Of a stretch of 64,000 nt of DNA, positions 1 through 13,336 are shown in pieces. The notes under the pieces are model-generated. The model did not search any database and was not told the DNA's origin. It saw only the letters and a list, made by a program, of their open reading frames with translations. Location: contig QANU01020979.1 in the NCBI GenBank assembly GCA_003254905.1, positions 6,440 to 70,439 of the forward strand, in the 5' to 3' direction. How positions within the stretch are numbered: position 1 is the first letter of the stretch; every line of letters starts with the position of its first letter. Position numbers and translations under genes: made by a program. Source of the DNA: Nissolia schottii. Its lineage: Eukaryota; Streptophyta; Magnoliopsida; Fabales; Fabaceae.

Positions 1-692
1 TTTTCCATAAATGCTAGTCAATGTCAAATATTAGTCTTCCATACATCCCTTTCCTTCCTTTCAATAATAAAATATTTTCCTTCCCTTATGCTGATGGACT
101 CCTGCAACACGTTTCCTATTCAATTAAATTATGAGCACATGCTGTTTGCTCTTTCAAATCAATGTCAGCCCATGAATCTCTCTTATTTCCCATTTCAATT
201 ATAATTTTCCTTTTCTTCCTTTTATTCCAACATCAATGCATGCTTTCCTTTCCAATGTTTATTCTTCTTCTTCTATCATTTTCTCAATTAATCTTTTGCT
301 AACATGTTTCCAGCTGCTGTCCGAAAATATATGCTGTTCCATAGTCCTTGCCTTTCTTTATTTTGCTTGAGATAGTACAAATGCTAATTAGGGACAAGAA
401 GATAATATTGCTTATTTTATTTATCTTTCCTGAAACACTAGCACACATGTTAGAACGTTCATACAATGTTTGTCATCATCAATTTTATTTTCCAAATTTA
501 ATCAACAAATATGAAAGAGTCAAATGTTTACATACTTACAATTCGTTTACATGGTCTTCTCATAATTCATTGTAAACATGAGAGGTTTCTCATTCAATCT
601 CATACTTGTTCCAACTATGGTAAGACGATGGATAAGAGCATTAAAGTTATTGGGTTTACCTTCTTTTGCGGGATTTTGTGATCTTGTCTAGA
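1..692. other. AT-rich intergenic DNA, nothing recognised
   Basis: Low-complexity, T-rich sequence with short open frames only. I see no splice-supported exon, RNA gene or clear repeat boundary here. Confidence 0.5.
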
Positions 693-1233
693 TTAAATAA
701 ATATTTAAATATGTTTTAGATCTCGACAAATTTTTAAGATTTGGTTTAGGTTATTGAAATTTTATTTATTTATTTTGGTCCAAACATATTAAAAATATTT
801 GGTTTTAGTTCCTATTATTAGTGAGATTCTGTTAACGACTGATATAACTAATGAAGTGTTATGTCAATAGTGTCATGCGATCAAAATAAATTCACATGTT
901 GTATAACTCATCCCAAACTTGACCTATACCTCACTATTTGACCAATATTGCGGTCATGCATGAGTCATGATTAGAGGGAAAATTCGGGTCAAATAGCGAA
1001 TTTTGGATCAGTTTGAGTCTAATTATAGGTCAAGTTAAAAGTTCATTTATTTTGTTCAGATGATGCTATTGACTAGACAATCTATTAGCTACATTAGTAG
1101 TTAACAAAACTCTACCTAAGACAGAGACTAAAACTAAACATTTTTAATATGTTTAAATAAAAAGAAATAGGAACCTAAACTAAATCTCCAAAATTTGATA
1201 GAGGCATTGAACATATTTAAGTCTTTAATAAAT
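693..1233. mobile_element. MITE-like inverted-repeat element, about 540 bp
   Basis: The left part (about 700-860) and the right part (about 1060-1233) are imperfect inverted copies. For example ttaaatatg plus a ggtttaggtt block on the left matches catatttaa plus aacctaaac on the right, and aaacatattaaaaat matches atttttaatatgttt. No protein is encoded. The structure is that of a non-autonomous DNA transposon with long terminal inverted repeats. The target duplication was not resolved, so the ends are accurate to about 15 bp. The superfamily is unknown. Confidence 0.55.
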
Positions 1234-1655
1234 TTGATTTATTGATTTTATAGTCTAAGTTGTATGTTGAAATAATGGTTTAGTCCAAAATGATAGAATA
1301 AGTCTTTATAACTCTTATGTTTATTTTGGATGAGAAGAGAAAATAAAAGGAGAAAAAATTAATACGAAAGTGTATTTTCTATTTTAGTGTTTGATTGAGA
1401 AGAAATACGGGAAAAAATAAAATGTAATTATATTTAAATATTTTTTACGTAAAAATAATAGATAATATGGATAATAATGTAATTTTGCAATGACATCATA
1501 TCTTTTGTTCATTTTTTTCTCAATTTATGGAAGAAAAGTTTTATGATGCGACCCATGATTTTTTTTTTCACTTTGCTCAATCTTCTTTTGTAAGTCAAAC
1601 AAGAGAAAACTTTTTTTTTTTTTACTTATTTTCTTCTCCGTTTTATTTCCTATCC

Positions 1656-1852
1656 TTTTTCCACCAAACCAAACATACGTTTAGATGGTAAATGTTTTGT
1701 TTAATCATAAAATGTAACCACTAACTTTAGACTTTTTTTTTAATGGAAAATATCATTTTTTCCACCAAATCAAAAATTCCCTTAGATGGTAAAGGTTTAG
1801 TATAATCATAAAATGTAACGACTAACTTTAGACTTTTTTTTAATGGAAAAGA
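1656..1852. repeat. Two-copy tandem duplication, period about 101 bp
   Basis: The block starting tttttccaccaaa at 1656 is repeated from 1757. Both copies carry the landmarks ttagatggtaaa, aatcataaaatgtaac and actaactttagactttttt. The copies differ by scattered changes, so the duplication is not recent. The A/T-rich stretch just upstream (1300-1690) may be a decayed MITE, because its ends are weakly complementary. Confidence 0.6.
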
Positions 1853-1899
1853 CTATAATAAAAAAAATTGTCAAAAATTAGTTGAATATTATATGAAGG

Positions 1900-3188
1900 C
1901 TCAATTAAGTTTTTAACCCTTGTTAAATTTCAAAGTTTGTTTTTAGTTTCTGTGTAAAATTTTTAGTCCCTGTAAAATTTCAAAGTTTGTTTTTAATCCC
2001 TGTGTCTGGTCGGGTTAACGGTGCTAACGTGACCATTAACAGCGCTGACGTGGCCGTGCCACATGGTATAAAGTTTTGTTATGCCACGTGGCACGCCACG
2101 TCAACGCCGTTAACCTCATTCAGACACATAGACTAAATACAAACTTTGAAATTTTACAGGGGTTAAAAGCTAATTTTTATTTAAATAATTTTTTTGTGCT
2201 TATGAAAGGGTAAAACCAACATCAAACAATTTTTTTGTTTTATATTTATTTTAAATAATTTTAACTAAAATTATTTAAATAATTTTAATCGCATATTTAA
2301 TAATTTAAATAATTTTAAATAATTTTGACATTTTTTTATTAATATGAACATGATTTAGTAGTTTAAATTATTTAAATTTTGTTAAAATAATTATATATAC
2401 TTTTTTTTACTTGATATTAGTTAGTATAAATATTAAATATATATTTAGAATATGGTGGCAATATACAAAGAAGATTACATAAGTATTGAGTATGATTATG
2501 CTAATTTATTAGGATATATATTAGGATAATTTAAGATATGTTACACTATACTTTACTTGTAGTCTACTTAAGCACTCTATGGACTGGCATATCATAAATT
2601 ATCCTAATATTTATCCTAATAAATTAACATACTCTTACTCAATACTTATGCTTGTATATTGCCACTATGTTCCAAATATATATTTAATATTTATACTAAC
2701 TAATATCAATTAAAAAAAGTATATATAATTATTTTAACAAACTTTAAATAATTTAAACTACTAAATTATGTTCATATTAATAAAAAAATGTCAAAATTAT
2801 TTAAATTATTAAATATGTGATTAAAATTTTAGCTAAAATTATTTAAAATAAATATAAAATAAAAAATTATTTGATATTGGTTTTATCCTTTCATAGGCAC
2901 AAAAAAATTATTTTACAATGTTTGTTTTTAATCTTGTAAAATTTTAAAGTTTGTTTTTAGTCCCTGGTTAGGGTTAACGGCGCTGACGTGGCGTGCTATG
3001 TGGTATAACAAAACTTTATGCCACGTGGCACGACCACGTTAGCGCTATCAACGGCCACGTCAGTGCCATTAACCCCAGCCAGACACAGAGACTAAAAACA
3101 AACTTTGCATTTTAGAGGGACTAAAATTTTTACACAGCACCTAAAAACAAACTTTAAAATTTTACAGGGACTAAAAACTTAATTAAGC
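1900..3188. mobile_element. 1.3-kb near-palindromic foldback element
   Basis: The left arm (about 1900-2540) and right arm (about 2588-3188) are inverted copies of one another over roughly 600 bp, with a short loop (2541-2587). Left-arm landmarks are aattaagttttta, caaagtttgtttttag, a GC-rich block with gctgacgtgg and ccacgtggcac, then an AT-rich part including gacatttttttattaatatg. All recur in reverse order and complement on the right. There is no coding capacity. This fits a non-autonomous foldback or Mutator-like element whose arms fill nearly the whole unit. No clean target duplication was found. If transcribed, it would fold into a very long hairpin. Confidence 0.75.
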
Positions 3189-5633
3189 TGGAACTAACAC
3201 CTCGTATTTCCTAATGATTCATGTTTTTTTGTTCTATTTCTCAAAATATATCACATGCGTGTCTTCGGTCGTGTAGCAATGCTCTTTTTGTTTTGTTTTA
3301 TTTTTTTTATTATCTTTAATAAGTTAAATTATTTTTAAATATATTCATATACTTATTAAATATCTCTTTACTACAATCTATGAAGAAGATTAATGTTATA
3401 AAATTTCATATAATTCAACTGATATTAGTGTTTTTATTTCATTCTTAATCACTTACCTGCCCACTCCTCTAATAATAAAATTAGATATCTTTATCTATTG
3501 CAACAAGAGTAGTGCTACATGTATATTAAATATTATACTAACATGCAATCATTATTATTTTAAATACACTTTAATCCACTATTAATAAAATAATTGCTCA
3601 CTACTTATGTATAATAATCTATTGACTGTACGTTGACATCTATTTTATTGTACACATAATTTTTTTCATTGCAACAATATGTTGGTACTTACCAAGCATA
3701 TGAGTTTGTGAATTTAATTTCTTACATCATCAATATTTCATTCTTGGCTGAGAAAGAAAACCAAACTGAACCCACAGATGACAAAGGTGTCTTGGCTTGG
3801 ATACCTTAACTTCTACGGCACGGCACGATGGAATTGAATAGAATTTGGCCTCAAAATTGACATAAGAATAATCAATACATCCATATAGAGTAAAACAATG
3901 TCTATTGCATTCAACGAAGCATTAGAAAATAAAACTCATCATTTAGGGTATGAAAGAGGTGGAGGTTCTGAGGTAGATGCTGCTTATTCACTACTCTTGT
4001 CATGGTGAGTTTTTCAAATCACATATCATTTTTCCTTTTTTTTTTTTTTTTTCATTTCTTTCGTTTCTTCCTCCTTTATTGTCTCTTTCAACTTCATTTT
4101 CCCTTTTTAATCACTCATTTGGTACTTATCACACTCGTTTACATTTTGCTGCTATCACATATATTAGATTGAACAATACTCCCTCCCTCCAATTTCATTT
4201 GTCATGTTTCATACATGGTCTAAAATAATTTGTGATTTAATTATATTAAAAAATATTAAATATTCTTTTTTGATTATATTTTTTATATCTTTTATTTTCT
4301 CAATAACACCTAATATCTATAATACTAATTACTCAAGGCTATTTAGTTTATATACTTTATATTTTGTTTTTATCTTAGTATTAATTAAATATTTTTTAAT
4401 TTGTGTATTTTGTCAAGAATGATAACAAAAAGTGAACAAAAATAAAAATAATGTTACTAAGTATTTTTCTTTTATTAATTTCGCGTTTGTTGTTTTGTTC
4501 TTCCGTTTTATAATTTTTTAACCAGAAAATAAGGATTTCATTCATAAAGCAATTAAACGACACTTACAAATTGAACATAATATATCAAATCTAACATTAA
4601 TAAGAGACGAAACTAGTCGAAGATCTATAGCTCTGCTCTTTACCCAAAGACTATTAATGTTCAAACATCTTTCATATCAAAAATTAACATTACCAGTGCT
4701 GCAGTTTGAAGAATGCATTACACTTTATTCCACGATAAATCTGAATAACTTATTCATTTTTAAGAGTCCTATAAACAAAATCTCACAGAGAAACGAAAAC
4801 AACCATAAAAGAGAAATAAAGCACTACAAAAGAGAAAAGAATACAGCCATAAAAATGAGAAAAAAAAAACACCACAAACGAAAACATAAACGGGCAAAGG
4901 GAAACAAAAAACACTAGAATAGTTTTAAGGTGATTTCAATACTCCACGGGATAAATATATCGAATTTTATTATTATTTCATAATCTAATATGATATATTG
5001 ATAGATTATATGATCTAATGTGATAAATCAATATTTTTTAATATAATATTTGTAGAGAGGTGCATCGTAAATTCAAATGGTTTGCAAATCTCTAAACCTC
5101 TTATAAGTTAACTCTTTCAATAATTTGACTAATGAAAAGTTTATTACGATCATATAGAACATGAAATGATAACGAAATTCGATGAATTTAGTTATAAAAA
5201 CTATCAGAAATAGATAAATTAAGTAGTATGAGATATTTACTTCATAAGATATTTAAAAAATCACATAATTTTAAATAATGAAAAAGAAAAGCAATGAAGC
5301 TGTCACCAAAAAAAATAATAACAATCAATTCTCTAACGCTCAGAAAAGAGAATAACACAAGAAGAAGAAAATGAAGAGAGTTATGCATGATGCACTTTGA
5401 GAAAAATAAGAACACTAGAGTAATGATTAATATATTGGTTAAATACAAAATGAGAAGCGGAGAGTATACATAATAAAAGAAGATGAAACAATTATGATTG
5501 ATCTCGTGATAAAGAATTTAAGTAATACGTGATTTTAAGTTTAAATATCATTGTAATTAATATGATTTTTTAAGTATCAATAGAAAAAATAGAATTATCC
5601 ACCAAAAGCTTAGATGATCTTTCGTGTTGACTC
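3189..5633. other. Intergenic DNA without supported gene
   Basis: AT-rich sequence with poly-T and poly-A tracts. A run at about 4180 (actccctccctccaa) resembles the start of a Stowaway-type MITE, but no matching opposite end was found. Short open frames at 3977-4422 and 4657-4917 are low-complexity (Phe/Ser/Leu or Lys rich) and have no family features. Confidence 0.5.
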
Positions 5634-5873
5634 TTAGCCGTGGCTTGACGTATCCGCTATACATAGTTTCCTTAAAGCAGCGAATGTGTGTGAACAAGGA
5701 ATGCCGCGAATGCGTAACATCATCATAGTAATAATACGACTACTCCCTAGTATTAATCTCTCAACGCCTTGTTGCGTGGAACATTTATTTCTAGTACTAT
5801 TCTTATGGGGTAAACACGTGATTAGACAATTGTGAGTTATGAGCTTTGAAGTCTTGAATCGATCAACAATCAT
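5634..5873 (-). pseudogene. Possible relic of a MULE/FAR1-type SWIM zinc-finger segment
   Basis: A short reverse-strand open frame contains RGIPCSHTFAALRKL. This resembles the GIPCxHaiaal half of the SWIM zinc finger found in Mutator-like transposases and FAR1-related proteins. The preceding CxC half is not visible, and the surrounding residues do not resemble the family. If real, it is a small decayed fragment of a plain DNA transposon or of a gene derived from one. It could also be a chance match. Confidence 0.3.
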
Positions 5874-5879
5874 TGAAGC

Positions 5880-7250
5880 ATCGTTGCCTGTTACAAATCC
5901 TCAATATTTATCTGGAATAATGAAGTTTTTTCTTCTATTTTATTCGTCATCCGCTTGTTTTTATACAAAGTTATTAGTAGAATTAATATAGAGGGGGAAA
6001 AGAAAACTTGAATACAGAGTGTGAGAGGTGAATTCTAGATCCGCATTCATCGGGGAATCTAACTAACAAATACGAGAAATGTGAACTCAGCAACATTTGC
6101 TGCTCTTAAATGAAGCTTCTGGAACCACCACCACTCGTGTCAATGTTTTTTCCCCCCCTTGACATATACTTAAATATCAGTGGATAGCAAGAAAATACAA
6201 ATGAGCTAATTGTTATTAGATTAGATTGGTGACAGTAGGAACACGATGAGTTAAGTCAAAATAATTCATCATAGTGGTCAGTCCCACTAATTCTTCCTGC
6301 ACCTACCTTCTAGCACTATTTTTGGCCATGTGAAGTTCATTATCCTCTCTGAAAATATTAAATTATGGTGCAGCTAGCACAACGTCAATATGTCTTCCTA
6401 TTATTCATACTCCCTTGTTTTTGTAAGTTGTAATTATCATTATCATTAGTTTATGAAGTAGTGTTGTGCCTTAAAAAACTTCTTTTCATATGATGGCTTA
6501 GGCCAAAATTGACAAATTTGAGGTTGGATGTTTTTGAATTAAAACAAACATATACCGTCTAAAACTATGCAATATTCACAATTATTTAACAATAAAAAAT
6601 TAGAATCCGTGCACATGCTTAGTTGATTTAAATTGATGTAATATATATACACACACACCATCAACATATTCTTCGTGTAGATTCGGTGACTTATTTATTG
6701 TTGACTTGCAAGAACCTCTGAAATTGAGTGAAGTGACTTAAAAATTTAAAATTGCTTCATATTCAAACTCAGAGATCGAATCCTTAACATTTAATTAAAA
6801 AAATGATGAACTTTTTTTACTCAACCACACTCTAAATCTATAATAATATTCATTTTAAGGCTAATTGAAGCATTGTTTCTTCTTAAATTAAAATTATTAA
6901 TATCTAAATCTTAAATGAAACTCTTCTATTGTCTTTTCCCTTCACATGAATGAAACTTAAAAACTGACACATAATTCAAGTGTTGTCAATAAACTTCAAA
7001 TAAAAAAATTAAGGGATGTAATTGTGTTATGTGGTGTGAGTTTTATTACCAGTACTTTCGTGTGAATTCACTAAAGGGAATTAGTCACGAACCTGATGGA
7101 TGGATACATGGTTTCACAAATAATAATAAACTTCAAATCCAAATAAGGATGGTGTATGTAAACACAATTAAGGTTTATTTTAAATTGGCTATTCTTATTT
7201 TATTTATTAATCATCTATATTTATTTGGCTTCATCCATTTGCATGCAGTG
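5880..7250. other. Intergenic DNA upstream of the ceramidase gene
   Basis: AT-rich with no supported coding feature. The last part should hold the ceramidase promoter. From about 7290 the sequence becomes strongly pyrimidine-rich, as is common around plant transcription starts and leaders. Exact promoter elements could not be assigned. Confidence 0.45.
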
Positions 7251-7797
7251 CCAAATTCGGAAGCTTCAAATAGCAGGGGTGGACGAACCGTTCCTCCACA
7301 CCTTCTCCTTCCCATTCTGGTTGGTTGCTTCCTTCAACATCAGTCCACTCTTTCTGCCACATTCCCTCCTTCCTTTCTTTTATTTTACCCCTTTCTCTCT
7401 CGCTTTCGCTTCACTTCTTCTCCCTTTACTCTTCTGGATCACTTCCTCTCCAAACGCCCACATAGCTTAGATTCCTTCGCCGCGGTCATTTTCAAGCAAA
7501 GATCGCAACTTTACATCTGGGGTGGTTAGTAACTCAATTCTGCATCCCCCCTTTAATTACTTTCTTTCTTTAAAAAGATAATTTTTAATTTTTTGGGTTT
7601 GATTGATTGGGAACTTGGAATTGATTGCTAATCATGTATAGGAAAGTCATGGAATTTTCAATTTAAGTTTCTCTACTTTTTTTGTGTTGATTACTGAAAG
7701 CTTTGTCGGTGTGATTTGTGAAGGGAAATGAGAAGAACTGCATAAGCTTGTAAATCAAATTGGTCTATGTTTTTGTGGCTTTGAGCTTTGGAGTGTG

Positions 7798-10700
7798 ATG
7801 GAGTTCCCTTCCCTCTCTGGTTTAAATGTTTGGAGGGTTTGGATCCTTTTCTTGCTCTTGGCACTGCTGAGTTGTGATGTTGTGTATTCGGATTCTGGTT
7901 ACTGGGTTGGTCTTGGAAGTTATGACATAACGGGTCCTGCAGCTGATGTTAACATGATGGGGTATGCCAACACAGAACAAATTGCATCTGGGCTTCACTT
8001 CAGGCTGAGAGCTCGTGCTTTCATCGTTGCTGAGCCAAAGGGTAACCGGGTTGTGTTTGTGAACCTTGATGCTTGCATGGCTTCACAGCTTGTGACTATC
8101 AAAGTGCTCGAGAGGCTGAAAGCAAGGTAAACAATCGATAATGACTTGTTATGATTATATGATGATTGTTTTCTCGAGCTATGCTAGATTGACTGTGAAG
8201 TTAAATTTGCGTATGTAATGGTGGATGTTTCGATTTAGTAATTTTATTCGGTGTTGTTAGTTGTGTGCTTGAGGTTGTTGTACCTTGTTTGGTTTGACAG
8301 ATATGGTGACCTTTATACTGAAAAGAATGTAGCTATTAGTGGAATCCACACTCATGCTGGTCCTGGTGGTTATCTCCAGTATGTTGTGTATATAGTAACT
8401 TCTCTTGGATTTGTGCGTCAGTCGTTTGATGTCATTGTCGATGGCATTGAGAAAAGCATTGTCCAGGCCCATGAAAATCTCCACCCAGGATCAATATTTG
8501 TCAATAAGGGTAAGGAAAAGAATTTGCATTCCTTCTCCGCTCTTTCTCAGTTAGGTGCTTATACTCTTGCAATACTGTTGGTAGCCAAATAGGCTGTCTA
8601 TTATTCCAACCTTTTCCCTCCCTTCAGTGATATTGCATGGTTCTAATGTAATTATCTTCAACTTGCAGGAGAGCTCTTAGATGCCGGTGTAAATCGCAGT
8701 CCTAGTGGTTATCTCAATAATCCTGCTGCAGAGAGAAGCAAATATAAGTATAATGTTGATAAAGAAATGACTCTATTAAAGTTTGTTGATGATGAATGGG
8801 GTCCTGTGGGAAGCTTCAATTGGTTTGCTACTCATGGGACTTCGATGAGTCGCACAAACTCATTAATTAGCGGGGATAATAAAGGTGCTGCTGCGCGATT
8901 TATGGAAGACTGGTTTGAGAGAAAAGACTCCGCAAGAATAGATCATGTTGGATTTGAAGATGGCGGGATCCCTAGAAGAATTTCAAACATAATTCCCGGT
9001 CTTCATGACAATCGTAGGTTACTTCTTGTCTTTGCGTGTTGACTACAATATATCCATTGATGATGTTATTAACTTCTTTCCCAATATAGATTTAAGAGAT
9101 AAGTTAGATATGTTCTTTAAATAACTTCTGACTTTGTAGGTTTATATGCACGTGGTTCCATCATTTTAAATGCTAACACATTTTGAAATCTTTGATGCTG
9201 CTGCTGTTAGATTGCGTGGAAACTTTGTCCTTAACTGTTTTTGCAGATAAACTGGTCATAAATGAATATAATATGTGGCTTTTTAGATATTAACTTTTAG
9301 TTAATATTTTTGTTTTCACGAGAACTTTTAGTTAGTCTGGTTGAAAAACAAAGGGACTTGGATTTTAGTGGTTTGTCTATAGAAACGGTTTAATGATATC
9401 ACGCTATGACGTCATTTGGTAAATCTAACTTAAAATTTGTTGGGACAGACCATGAATTACTGGAACTTGCTGCCTCCTTCCAATCTCCTCCTGGTAGACC
9501 AGCAACCAGAACTTCGAGTGTTGCTAGACGTGTGAGAGGTTCCCTTGTGCAGGTTGACAAGCCTAGATTCGTATCTGCATTTTGCCAATCAAATTGTGGT
9601 GATGTTAGTCCAAATGTACTTGGAGCTTTTTGTACAGACACCGGACTACCTTGTGACTTCAATCATAGTACTTGTGGAGGGAAGAATGAATTATGCTATG
9701 GCCGAGGACCTGGGTAATTGTTTATTGCATGCTCAGCTTTTCTCTGGTGCATTCAAATTTCCTAAGCTATTGTGATTACTAAACCACATCCTATAACTAA
9801 TGTGGCAGTTATCCAGATGAGTTTGAAAGTACACGCATTATAGGAGAGAGACAATTTAGAAAAGCAGTGGATCTGTTCAACGGAGCATCTGAACAGATTA
9901 AAGGGAAGGTTGATTTTCGACATGCATACATAGATTTCTCCAAGCTTGAGGTAAATCTAGGAGCTTCCGAGGTTGTAAAGACATGCCCTGCTGCAATGGG
10001 ATTTGCATTTGCTGCTGGAACAACAGATGGTCCCGGAGCTTTCGACTTTAAGCAAGGCGATGATCAGGTAACCACAGATCTTATACCTTGAGGTTACCCA
10101 TTTATCCTGGACCTGTATTCTTAAATTACTTTCACAGCCTATGCTTATTCTTTGTTCAAATTGTACTCCAGGGAAATCCTTTTTGGAAGCTGGTCCGCAA
10201 CTTACTTAAAAAGCCAGGTAAGGAACAAGTAGACTGTCAGCAGCCAAAGCCCATTTTGCTTGATACTGGTGAAATGAAGCTACCATATGAGTGGGCAGTA
10301 AGTTACTCATTTATCTTGAATATTGTGATTTATAGTCTCCACGCTTAGTTCAGTTATATTCTCAATGTTGGCTGATTTGGAAAAAGATGCAAGTTTGATG
10401 ATAGAGACTGATTTTGGCATATTATTCACTTTTCACAGAGCATTACATTACTTGATCACTCTTTTTTTTTTGGGCGTGTCTGCTTAGTTCCTTTAATAAA
10501 TTCAAACATCTTCAAAGAAAGATAAATTTATACCACTGTAAAAGTGTCAAGTCTTGAAGTCTTAATCTTCCATGTTCTTCTGTTGCGGTAGAAGTCCTAG
10601 TTTGCGTTCTCTAGTTCTTGTGGTTTTCTCCAAGATATTTATTTGATGTTCTTTGGTGACAGCTGTTCCATATAAAAGACACTCCGCATCTGTTTTCTTC

Positions 10701-12291
10701 CGTACAGATAGAACTTGCGCTAATAAAAGTATAACTCTTCCTTACACAAACCTTTTTTAACTAACGTTCATTCGCAGCCGTCAATACTTCCAATCCAGAT
10801 CCTACGAGTTGGGCAGTTTGTTATTCTTAGTGTACCTGGAGGTATGAGATCTGACTCTTATTCCTATAATGATGTTACCGTTGAAGTTTCTATCTTTCAC
10901 AATTTGAAACGATAAGTTTCAACTATCAATGACCTTTATTGCATTGATAAGTATTATACAAATCAATGTTAATGAAAACAAACTTCCCTAAATCAAGTTG
11001 TTGAACATCTTTGAGCTTGAAAGAATATAAGTATGTTGAACTGTGTTTGATATCAATATTCTGATGATTTGGGGCATGTGTGCAATTCAAAGCCTGGATG
11101 GATCTTAGTTACTTCAGTCTTTCACTTTAATAGTGTCTTAGTGTCTAAATATTTTAAGATTAGCATAATCTGAATGTCTTTTTCAATATGTTTCTGTGCT
11201 ATTATATTCCATGGTGGTTGTTCTTTCCCTTGGAAATTCATGGTTACTAATGTGTGTGTGTGTGTGTGTAGGTGTTTGTGAGGCAATCCAATTTGGCCTA
11301 TGTATTTCTTTCTGTGCTTCCATGATTGTTGTAACTTCTTTTAATTCTGGCAGAATTTACAACGATGGCTGGGAGGCGTCTGCGTGATGCAGTGAAGACA
11401 GTGCTGAGTGGCCACAAAGATTTCGGTAGCAACATTCACGTCATCATAGCAGGGTTGACTAATACGTATTCACAGTATGTGACTACATTTGAAGAGTATA
11501 AGGTGCAAAGATACGAGGTCAGTTCTAATTCCTTTGGAAAGAGACATGAACCATGGTAGCGAATCGTTTTTAAATTATCGCAAGGACAGCATCACTAGAG
11601 GAAGTTTATTTAGGGATGCAAATTCTCATGGCTGTTTATGCTTAGAGCTTTGGGAAATGTTAAGATGACAATAATGTTTCTGCATGTAACCATATTGTAT
11701 GAAACATTTCTAAGTTCTAACTTCAATTTTCTGTTTTGTCAGGGCGCGTCAACGCTGTATGGTCCACACACACTTAGCGCATACATTCAAGAATTCAAGA
11801 AGCTTGCAAACGCTCTCATCAGTGGCCAGCCGGTAGAACCGGGCCCGCAACCCCCCGATCTCCTCAACAAACAAATAGAATTGCTAGCGCCAGTTGTGAT
11901 GGATACAACACCTATCGGTGTAAATTTCGGGGATTGTAGCTCTGATGTGCCAAAGAACTCTACCTTCAGTAGAGGCGACATGGTCACGGTAACATTCTGG
12001 TCCGCGTGCCCTCGCAATGACCTCATGACCGAAGGCACGTTTTCCCTGGTGGAATTCCTCCAAGGAAAGGAAACTTGGGTTCCTACCTATGATGATGACG
12101 ACTTCTGCCTTCGGTTCAAGTGGTCAAGGCCTTCGAAACTGAGTCCTTTGAGCAAAGCCGCCATAGAGTGGAGAATCCCACAGGATGCAACTCCTGGTGT
12201 ATACAGAATTAAACATTTTGGTGCTGCAAAGGGTTTGTTAGGATCAGTTCGTCACTTTACAGGCTCATCAAGTGCATTTGTTGTAGCATAA
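7798..12291 (+). CDS. NCER: Neutral (non-lysosomal) ceramidase
   Basis: Nine coding exons: 7798-8126, 8301-8509, 8669-9013, 9449-9713, 9809-10067, 10172-10297, 10778-10841, 11354-11517, 11743-12291. All junctions are GT-AG and in phase, giving 769 residues, close to the roughly 780 usual for plant neutral ceramidases. The enzyme hydrolyses the amide bond of ceramide to sphingoid base and fatty acid. Residues 5-31 look like a signal peptide or anchor (Leu-rich, then VVYSDSG), so it likely enters the secretory pathway. His126 and His128 in GIHTHAGPGGY and His235 in FATHGTS are expected zinc ligands. Ser348 in NCGDVSPN is the expected nucleophile. The C-terminal part (exon 9) is the Ig-like domain. 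ATG 7798 is chosen because it heads the hydrophobic leader; the preceding in-frame triplet is GTG. Untranslated exons upstream are possible but unresolved. Confidence 0.95.
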
Positions 12292-13336
12292 TAAAGGGAA
12301 GGGGTTACTGAATTATTATACATGTTAAGCTGTTGCTATATTTGTGATTTGTTGTATCAGAAGGATTGTGATTTGAAATCCGTATTTAAGGGAATTTAAA
12401 TCAGTATCAGAAGCTATTACTATACTGAATTATACATCGAATCAAAGGAAGATTTCACTGTATATTGTCTGTTGTCCACTATTCTTTGTAGTTATACCTT
12501 TTAATGCAACTAATAATTTATGGAGAGCTAGAGCTAACCAAGTTTTGGGAACAATCGTCGTTATATGACTAACAATTGCTCTTCAAACATCGTTAACTAC
12601 TCATATGGCTACTTGTTATATGCATGAAGAAAAAGATGTAATGTAAGGAAGTGTTTGAGCTTTGATTGTCTTTATTTTCAGATGATTAAATACTGATTTC
12701 AAATCACAAAAGTTATCATTTTGAAATGGCATGGTCATTTCTAGACCATGTAACTGAGGCAGTTTCTACCAACCAACTAATCTACATACTCCTCGATTGT
12801 CAATTTTCATCTAAGCAAATGAAATTAATTAATATATTAAACCATCTAATTTGAGAATAATATTTTGTAGTAATTTAAATTAAATAAATATTTGATTATT
12901 TTCACCATTGTTTTGAATGGAAATTTTTAACCTAAAAACTATTTTCATTACATTCTACTAAATATTTTCTAATTTAAACTTTAGATTTTAGTATTAAACT
13001 TATGATAATTGACCTCATTAAATTAACATTTTCTCTTCTCTAACATTTAAAAATACAAATATAAATGCTAAAACAATGCTAAAGGTATAGTGGTCTCGTT
13101 TGGTACGACGCCGTTTAACCAGAAACGCTGTTTTTTCCGCAAGCCAGAGCTGCAGCAGAAACTAGCGCTCTCTGTCGCAGTGGAAGAAGAAAGCAGCAAG
13201 AAGTAGCATTCACACAGTGAGTGAATCACAGAGAGAAGAAGAGGAAGCATAGTAAGAGGTTGAGGTTTCTCTCTCTCTGTCTCTCTCTAGCTGCAAGAAG
13301 CAATTCAAATCGAACTGAATTTGAATTTTGGCAGAA
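12292..13336. other. Ceramidase 3' region and enolase promoter/leader
   Basis: About 1 kb between two genes on the same strand. The first 200-400 bp probably holds the ceramidase 3' UTR. The part from about 13090 is less AT-rich and ends in a CT-rich run (ctctctctctgtctctctct near 13268) just before the enolase ATG, as in many plant 5' leaders. No other gene is supported. Confidence 0.5.

Noticed and set aside
4175-4510. Stowaway-like MITE start (actccctccctcc); a similar start (tactccgttcc) at 41939
   Set aside because: Only one end is visible in each case. No inverted partner or TA duplication was found.
7029-7529. 166-codon open frame just upstream of the ceramidase ATG
   Set aside because: It spans the AT-rich promoter and the CT-rich leader, has no conserved features, and is not in splice phase with the ceramidase.
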